Shown here piece after piece: positions 58,590-64,000 of a DNA stretch of 64,000 bases (the first letter of the stretch is position 1; every line of letters begins with the position of its first letter). Source of the DNA: Tilletia caries (taxonomy: Eukaryota; Basidiomycota; Exobasidiomycetes; Tilletiales; Tilletiaceae). The notes beneath the pieces are model-generated. The model made no database searches. It had not been told where the DNA came from and was given only the letters and a program-made list of their open reading frames with translations. The position numbers and the translations under genes were made by a program. The DNA lies in the NCBI GenBank assembly GCA_032718865.1, contig JALUTQ010000039.1:434001-498000 (forward strand), read 5' to 3'.

Positions 58590-59841
58590 CCCAGCCGCAA
58601 CACCTTATTGGAGTTGGGCCGGCGGTACATGCGCGGCAGCCCATTCGCGGCCGGCACGATCCGAGCGGGATCGTATGTCGCCGGCAAGGAGGTCTGCGGG
58701 CCCGGGGCCGTCACCGATGCGGGAGGAACGGTGTGATGCACCGCACGGGGAGGACGAGGAGGGGGGGCGCGGACGTCGGAGCCTGCCGGATCGGGGCAGA
58801 AACCGGAGCTGACGGGGTTTTGACGACCTTGTCCGACGACATCGAGCTCGAGTCGAGGAGAGGAATGTTGTGCACCTTCCTCCAGACTGGCTCCCAACGG
58901 ATGATGGCGTCCTGAAGATCATCGAGGACGGCACCTTCCTCCGGCAAGCGAATGTACGCATACATGGAGGGCGGCAACTTGTCGGCCACCTCTTGCACCA
59001 GAACGCTCTCCGTGTACGAATCGCCGAACGCGTAACGCAAGAGCTGGACCTTGTCAAACAGGTAAGCCATTCCAGACTCCTGAGACTCTTGCCACCGGCG
59101 ATCATGCGCGTCCTGACGAAGCTGCGCCCGGTTTACAGCAAAGGCGCGACGCATCAGACGCGCGTAATCCTCCACCGTGCGGAGGCCGCGCACAGTCGTC
59201 GTTGGCAGGCCTGCATGCCAGCGAGCCGCGATCCCTTCCAGCGCCTGGGGAATCGCCACCACGACCGCAGGTTCCCACGCGGGATCGGAGTTGGAGCGAG
59301 CCATATCGGCAACCCGACTGAGGAACCGCTCCAAGCGGGTGGGCTCGCCGTCGTAGGAGCCAATGAGCTCCCGCTGGCACTTGAGCGGACGCGACACGGG
59401 AGGGGCCGCTGTCGGAGGGCGCGAGTCGAGATCGGTGAGGGTGTATCCCGCGCGACCAAGCGCGGAAGTGACGACACTTCGGGAATCGGAAGGCAGACGC
59501 GACCACAACGCCGGATGTTGCGCGGCGAGTCGTGCGGCTGCCTGCTCGGTAGGGGACGAGACCGATCGAGCGTCGTCAGAGGGGGATTTGGTGGCCACGT
59601 CGGGTGCGACGTTGGTGGAGGTGTCGGGAGCAACCGCAGCCGCAGCGATGGGCGGTTGAGCTGGGGTGGCCAACGTGGCCAGCTTGTAGTCCACAGCGTC
59701 CATCCGGGAGTCCATCCTGGTCATGAACGAAGCCAGAGTCGAGGCAACATCTTCGAGGGTGATGGCGGGTGGGTCGGACAAAGGAGAACCGGACCGAGAG
59801 GTGGTCGGCTCTTCCTTAGACTTGCCGGATCCTTTTGGCAT
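58429..59841 (-). CDS. Gag of element A
   Basis: Starts MPKGSGKSKEEPTTS at 59841. A helical capsid region (GSYDGEPTRLERFLSRVADMARSN, GIAARWHAGLPT, LFDKVQLLRYAFGDSYTE) parallels Gag of B. The C-terminal zinc motif NCNRCGGEHFDFEH is reached only after frame changes at a seven-base G run (~58.75 kb) and a six-base C run (~58.57 kb), and the protein then ends near 58429. The zinc ligands are Cys2-His2. Confidence 0.85.
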
Positions 59842-59916
59842 GGCGAATGTGAGTGGGGAGATGGCTGGGGGGGTGGGTGTGTTCCTTCTGTCGTTCAGTG
59901 TAAACTTGGAATCTAT

Positions 59917-59929
59917 ACTCTCATCACCA
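59917..59929 (-). other. Primer-binding site of element A
   Basis: On the minus strand TGGTGATGAGAGT directly follows the end of the partial LTR, the expected position and sequence for a tRNA primer site, and the same tRNA as in element B. Confidence 0.85.
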
Positions 59930-60040
59930 TGTAATAGACTAGCTATACAAGTGCTTCAGAGTTGTGATTCCATGTCCGGAGCAAGTAAGTACAAGTGCAG
60001 GGAGCAGCGAGAAGGTGACGAGCACGAGAGAGGGAAGGCA
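59930..60040 (-). repeat. Partial LTR (inner copy) of element A
   Basis: 111 bp identical to the plus-strand start of the LTR (TGTAATAGAC to GGAAGGCA). It stops abruptly, and the tRNA-derived 36 bp follow. In the element's own orientation this is the last 111 bp of the LTR, possibly R-U5. Confidence 0.88.
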
Positions 60041-60076
60041 GAAAGGGCGTGGGTTCGAATCCCACTCTCATCACCA
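60041..60076 (+). other. tRNA 3'-half fragment with CCA between two LTR copies
   Basis: Reads GAAAGGGCG, then a full T-arm (GTGGG TTCGAAT CCCAC), then TCTCATCA and CCA. The CCA is not encoded in nuclear tRNA genes, so the source was a mature tRNA or a copied primer. The bases before the T-arm look like a long variable arm, as in Leu or Ser tRNAs. It is not a tRNA gene: the 5' half is absent. Confidence 0.85.
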
Positions 60077-60366
60077 TGTAATAGACTAGCTATACAAGTG
60101 CTTCAGAGTTGTGATTCCATGTCCGGAGCAAGTAAGTACAAGTGCAGGGAGCAGCGAGAAGGTGACGAGCACGAGAGAGGGAAGGCACTCGGCCGAGAGA
60201 GGACAAAGGGAAAGGTAGCGACGTGAGGGGGAGCGAGCAAGAAAGATAAGAGAGAAAGGGAGATAAGATAGTGAGTCCACGTGGAGTTGCCACGTGGAGC
60301 CACTATCTCCGGAAGCGAGAGCAGTAGAGAAAAAGAAAGAAAGAAAGGCCTGACCCGTCTAGCACA
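60077..60366 (-). repeat. 5' LTR of gypsy element A (outer copy)
   Basis: 290 bp, nearly identical to 53365-53656; its right border (AGCACA) abuts the target duplication GGTGT. In the element's orientation it is the first LTR. Confidence 0.93.
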
Positions 60367-62642
60367 GGTGTGGCCGTGTGGGGTGACCGAGCGAAGGCCG
60401 TGTTGGATCTGCCTCGGCCGAGGACTCTCCGCGACCTTTATCACGTACTTGGGCTCTTCGGCTATTACCGCGCCTTTGTGCCGAGGTTCGCTACCGTTGC
60501 TGCTCCCCTGTCCCAGCTCACACAGGGGCCAGGGCTGGCGGTACGATCGGGTTGGCGAACGGTATCAGCTGGTGGGCGCCGATGGCGTCGCCGCGTCTGC
60601 TGCTCGTGTCGAGATTCCGTGGGGGGATGCTCAGCAGTCGGCTTTTGACCTGTTGAAGGCCGCTATTGCTTCCCCTCCCGTCCTCGCGCACCCCGATCCA
60701 ACGCGCCCATACCTCCTGTACGTGGACGCCAGCAAAGAAGGGTTTGGAGCCGTGCTGCACCAGGTATTTGACCGAGACGTTGAGCCGAGCGCTACGAGGA
60801 TGTTCCCTCTCGCCGCGCGCTTGCTGCCGTCGACGGTGACGAAGGAGAGATGGCGCACCTGGCTGCTGGGTAATCCCTTTTCGGGCCCATTGTGCGGTCG
60901 CTGGAGGACGGCGAGGGGGCCTCCGATGAATGGCTCGTGGAGGATGGCGTTCTCGTTCGTCGTGTTGAGGGCGTCCTGGCCCTGCCTGACGCTGGTGTGC
61001 CGTTCATTCTTCGGGCGGCTCACGACTCCGCCGGGCACTTCGGTTTTTCGAAGACGTTCTTGCGCGTCCGTCGTCACTTCTGGCGCCCGAGTCTGTCAGT
61101 TGCGGTGCGCGCGTGGGTGCGGCACTGTGCTGCGTGCATCTCCACGAAGTTGATGCGCAGGACGGGAGAGTTGGATATCGGGAAGGATGCCGTGTTGCCT
61201 TTCGAAGCGATCTCCATCGACTTGCTGCTTGGGTTTCCCCGCTCTCGGGCGGGACACGACGCCGTGCTGGTTGTCCTCGACCTGTTCTCGCGCATGGTTT
61301 TGATGGAGCCTTGTTCTTCGTCCGTTACGTCGGAGGACATTGCGGCTATCTTGAGCGACCGTGTATTGCGAATGGGATGACGTCCACGATGTCTGATTCC
61401 CGATTCGGAGGCGCGTTTGACTGGCGATGTGATGCGTCGGTTGGCTGCCTCTCTTCAGGCCGAGCTTCGTCCCTCCCTTCCTCACCACCACCAGGCAAAC
61501 CCTGTAGAGCGCACCATCCAGACTGCCAAATTCGTTCTTCAGTCCCTCTGCGTCACGTCCAAGGCGCACTGGGACCGCCGGGCCGTTCCGGCGGCGGAGC
61601 TTGCCATCAACTCCACCCCGTCCGTGACCACCGGTGAGCGGCCGTTCGACTTGATCTTTGTGGCTCATCCCGACCTGGTCCACGCCGTGTTTGACTCGGA
61701 GGAGCACTCTGGCGTAGGCAGCTTTGCGGAACGCCTGGCTGCGGCTGACGCAAGGTTGGCGGAGGCGCGGGAGTCGGTGTCCGTGGCGCGTGCGGCGCAG
61801 AAGCGAAACTACGACCGATCGCACGCCGCTCTTCCGATTCTGGAGCGGGGCGCGCGTGTCTTCGTTCGTTTGGATGATCGGCCGATGCCGGGAGCCTCTC
61901 GGGATAAGTTGTCGTCGAGAAAGCAGGGCCCGTACGAGGTGATAGAGGTGCTGTCGCCTCACCGCGTCCGGCTAGCGCTCCCTGCAGGAATCGGCATTGG
62001 AGATGAGTTTGATGTCAGTCAGTTGGATGTCGAACCGGCCCTGCCCGATCCTTTTGCTGCTCACCGTGTCGCGTCGCCGCCAGCGGACCCATCATCTCCT
62101 GCCCCCGGTTCTCCTGAGCTGCCCCCTGTCACATCTCCCGCGCTTCTTCCTCGTGTGCGGCGTCCTCCTCCTGAGCTCCGCGAGTACGAGCTGGGACCGA
62201 CTGCGTTTCCGCTCACGGCCGTCCCTTTGGAGGCATTGCGGGGCCCGTACCGTCGTCCTCGTCACCTTCAGCTGGACGATGGGCGAGAGGTGGTGTTGGA
62301 GGAACGGCCGGTGGCCTTCTTGTCGCGGTTGACGGCGCCGGCCGAGCGGAAGCTGGTGGCCGCGGAGCTCGAACTTTGCTGCTTGGCGTGGTCCTTCGGT
62401 CGGTTTCTTCACCTCTTGGAGGGCGCAGAGGTCACCGTCGTAACGGATCACGCGCCTCTCGGCGCGATGTTGACGAGCTCGGCCGGGGCGAAGTACGGGC
62501 CTGTGATTTCGCGATGTCGCGCGCTCCTCTTGCCGCATTTGTCGAATCTTCGGTTCGTCCATCGACCGGGTAGCGCCCACACCAACGCTGACGCGTTGTC
62601 TCGGCTTGTGGTTCGTCCCGAGACGGACGAGCTGCTTGGGGA
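60367..62642 (+). pseudogene. Pol of element B, part 2: RNase H first part, integrase, RNase H second part
   Basis: Continues directly from 53364 with AVWGDRAKAVLDL. First RNase H segment LYVDASKEGFGAVLHQ at ~60.72 kb. Integrase: HDSAGHFG...CAAC, SIDLLLGFP, IPDSEARL, QANPVERTI, to about 62.05 kb. Second RNase H segment RPVAFLSRLT...ELELCCLAW...VTDHAPLGAM...NADALSRL at 62305-62606, right before the LTR. Defects: a 7-bp insertion near 60.53 kb, a single-base loss near 60.88 kb, and TGG to TGA at about 61378 (RVLRMG then stop, where A has YGW). Confidence 0.92.
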
Positions 62643-62939
62643 TGTGATAGACGGTGGCTCTCATCCTCTCCTCTTCCCTTTTCTCCTCTCTCATTTCTCT
62701 TCTCTCAATGCTGCTCGCTTTCATAGATAGTAAATCCACGTGGCAAACCATGTGGCTTTACTATCTTATCTCCCTTTCCCTCTCTTATCTTCTTTCCCTT
62801 TCTTCCTCTCGCTTCTCTTCTGTCGGCCGAGTTCTTTCCCTCTCTCGTCCTCATCATCTTCCTGCTCACCACTCTCTTGTAGATAGCTTCCCCCATTATT
62901 CAACTCGCTTTCACTTGCCTAATAGCACCTGCTATTACA
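62643..62939 (+). repeat. 3' LTR of gypsy element B
   Basis: 297 bp, almost identical to 49166-49462, with the palindrome at about 62726-62765. It borders the DIRS-like RNase H. Confidence 0.95.
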
Positions 62940-62954
62940 AGAGGGTCGGGGGGC

Positions 62955-64000
62955 TCACCAGCTGGTGCCGAACCAGCACCTGACTGCCCCAGGAAGATCT
63001 GGAACAGGGAGGCGACTCGGATTGCCGTTGGAGGCGCCACGGGAAGGGACGTCAGCGGGGTTCGCCTTGGTATTGACATACCGGAGGTGGACGCAAAGCA
63101 GGTGAGCTCGTTCCAAAGCCGCAACGCGCTCGAGCACGGCGTTGGGCTGCTCGGACGCCATGCGACCGGCTTTGTAGGCCCCGATGACCGCTGTGCTGTC
63201 TGAATAGATGAGGATGGCTTTATTAGTGTGTCCGAGCAAGATCGCTGTCCGGACGGCCAGCTCGAGAGCGAGCGCCTCCACAACTTTGATGTCGACACGA
63301 CCCACGTGCTCAGGGAGCAAAGGGTAGCTGCGCTCCACGCCAGCAATGTGTAGGCCCGCGCCATAAGACGTCGAACCGTCACAGAAGCAGGAGATGTCGA
63401 TGGGAGGAGCTGGATCGAAGCAATGCCAGTAGTTGTCGAGGTAGAGCCGCTGCTCCCACCAGTCCAGATCTGCCCGGAGCCGCGGCCCGTCGTGGCGAAG
63501 CTGGTAGCGCCGGCCTGGCTCGCGGGCGGCAGAGGCGACGAAGTTAATGAGCGCCTGGACGTGCCACTTCCCGTCTTCGTGGACGGCTCGAGCGTGCTGG
63601 AGTTTGCCGAGGAGGGACTGAGCTTCGGCCAGCTGGTGGCGCTGTCCGTCGGACTTCCAGGCTTCGATACTGCGCAGGTACTTGAGGCGCTTCTTGTCGG
63701 GAAGGGCGACTTCCCGGGTCGGGATGTTGAAGCGCAGCCCGGTGAACTCGAAGACGCCGGACCAGGGCGCGTCTTTCCGAGGTTCCCAGGGCCACCCGAG
63801 CTCAGCGGAGACGGCGTCGATGTCGCCAACGCCGCAGTTGTACCCGTCTTCGGCGCCGGGCTGCACCGTGAGCTCGGCGGCGTAGTCCTCGTCGTGCTGC
63901 TCGCCGTCGGCGTCCACCCAGCTGAGCCGGCCACGTTGTGACGTTGGAGCAGTGGCGAGGCGCCTCCGCTGGGCAGCGCGGGCGGCGTTGACCTCGGCGA
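62955..64000 (-). CDS. RT C-terminus and RNase H of a DIRS-like element, cut by window edge
   Basis: Open leftwards from the window end to a TGA at 62955. The right part resembles the RT thumb of fungal DIRS-type elements (LGWPWEPRKDAPWSG, FTGLRFNIPTREVALPDKKRLKYL). RNase H follows: ISCFCDGSTSYGAGLHI (first Asp), the acidic VVEALALELAVRTAI, IYSDSTAVIGAYKAGR, and VRYVNTKANPADVPSRG. Same strand as the tyrosine recombinase at 47.7-49.2 kb and the right order (RT-RNase H then recombinase). The two are therefore taken as one element split by gypsy B. Confidence 0.8.
   Translation of the reverse strand, partial: AEVNAARAAQRRRLATAPTSQRGRLSWVDADGEQHDEDYAAELTVQPGAEDGYNCGVGDIDAVSAELGWPWEPRKDAPWSGVFEFTGLRFNIPTREVALPDKKRLKYLRSIEAWKSDGQRHQLAEAQSLLGKLQHARAVHEDGKWHVQALINFVASAAREPGRRYQLRHDGPRLRADLDWWEQRLYLDNYWHCFDPAPPIDISCFCDGSTSYGAGLHIAGVERSYPLLPEHVGRVDIKVVEALALELAVRTAILLGHTNKAILIYSDSTAVIGAYKAGRMASEQPNAVLERVAALERAHLLCVHLRYVNTKANPADVPSRGASNGNPSRLPVPDLPGAVRCWFGTSW

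Larger units (their letters stand above)
53365..60366 (-). mobile_element. Ty3/gypsy LTR retrotransposon A (young, nested in B)
   Basis: LTRs at 53365-53656 and 60077-60366 are nearly identical (I see only a one-base G insertion and an A-run length change). The target duplication GGTGT is perfect (53360-53364 and 60367-60371), and removing the element restores B's frame (VSGAGV then AVWGDRAKA). It lies in reverse orientation. Frame breaks in it all fall on runs of six or seven G/C. Confidence 0.95.
49166..62939 (+). mobile_element. Ty3/gypsy LTR retrotransposon B (old, split by nested element A)
   Basis: Near-identical LTRs at 49166-49462 and 62643-62939 enclose a primer-binding site, gag (49564-51024) and pol (51144-53364 continued at 60367-62642). 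Pol is interrupted by element A (53365-60366). No matching 5-bp duplication is seen (AGTCC left, AGAGG right), so a flank may have been altered. Several stops and frameshifts in pol mark it as inactive. Confidence 0.92.

Noticed and set aside
60041..60076. A tRNA gene between two LTR copies
   Set aside because: Only the 3' half is present and it carries CCA, which nuclear tRNA genes lack; it is better explained as copied primer.

Overview
The window looks like nuclear DNA of a filamentous or yeast-like fungus, most likely a basidiomycete. The protein-coding genes are GC-rich and broken by several short introns (about 50-120 nt, GT...AG). The gene set is eukaryotic (Ku80, dynactin, cytochrome c oxidase, DRG GTPase), and the mobile elements (Helitron, DIRS-like tyrosine-recombinase elements, Ty3/gypsy) fit a fungal chromosome. 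I cannot fix the genus. Everything rests on reading the sequence; no database search was possible.

Layout. 1-3.2 kb: the tail of a possible DDE transposase, then a complete 1.9 kb non-autonomous DNA transposon with terminal inverted repeats (TIRs) and a target-site duplication (TSD). 3.2-7.8 kb: a WDR44-like WD-repeat protein. 8.1-12.4 kb: a degenerate Fanzor (eukaryotic TnpB-like RNA-guided nuclease) gene hit by two small hAT-like elements, one in an exon and one inside an intron. 13.2-37.0 kb is a compact housekeeping block: an ADP/ATP-carrier-like protein, Ku80, dynactin p27, Sgd1/NOM1, COX4, a TA-flanked MITE, chorismate synthase, a steroid-reductase-fold membrane protein, an unrecognised protein, a phospholipase-D-fold protein and a DRG1/Rbg1 GTPase. 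Neighbouring genes share short divergent promoters or converge within about 25-300 bp.

37-64 kb is a transposon graveyard. It holds a tRNA-derived SINE-like sequence, duplicated segments, a Helitron with a Rep-helicase gene killed by one stop codon and a 14 bp duplication, and an unrecognised spliced gene that may ride in the Helitron. A 1.4 kb Mutator-like element with a 10 bp TSD follows. Last come the two halves of a DIRS-like element (tyrosine recombinase at 47.7-49.2 kb, RT/RNase H at 63-64 kb, both on the minus strand). Between these halves lies Ty3/gypsy element B (plus strand, 49.17-62.94 kb). Element B is itself split by a younger Ty3/gypsy element A (minus strand, 53.37-60.37 kb, TSD GGTGT).

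The most striking observations are these. (1) In both gypsy elements the RNase H domain is split: the strand pair with the first catalytic Asp precedes integrase, and the rest of RNase H follows integrase at the very C-terminus of Pol. (2) Element A carries an LTR / 36-nt tRNA fragment / partial LTR / primer-binding-site array that looks like a reverse-transcription by-product extending past the usual primer site. (3) The Fanzor locus keeps all three RuvC acidic residues, although its frame and zinc ribbon are damaged.
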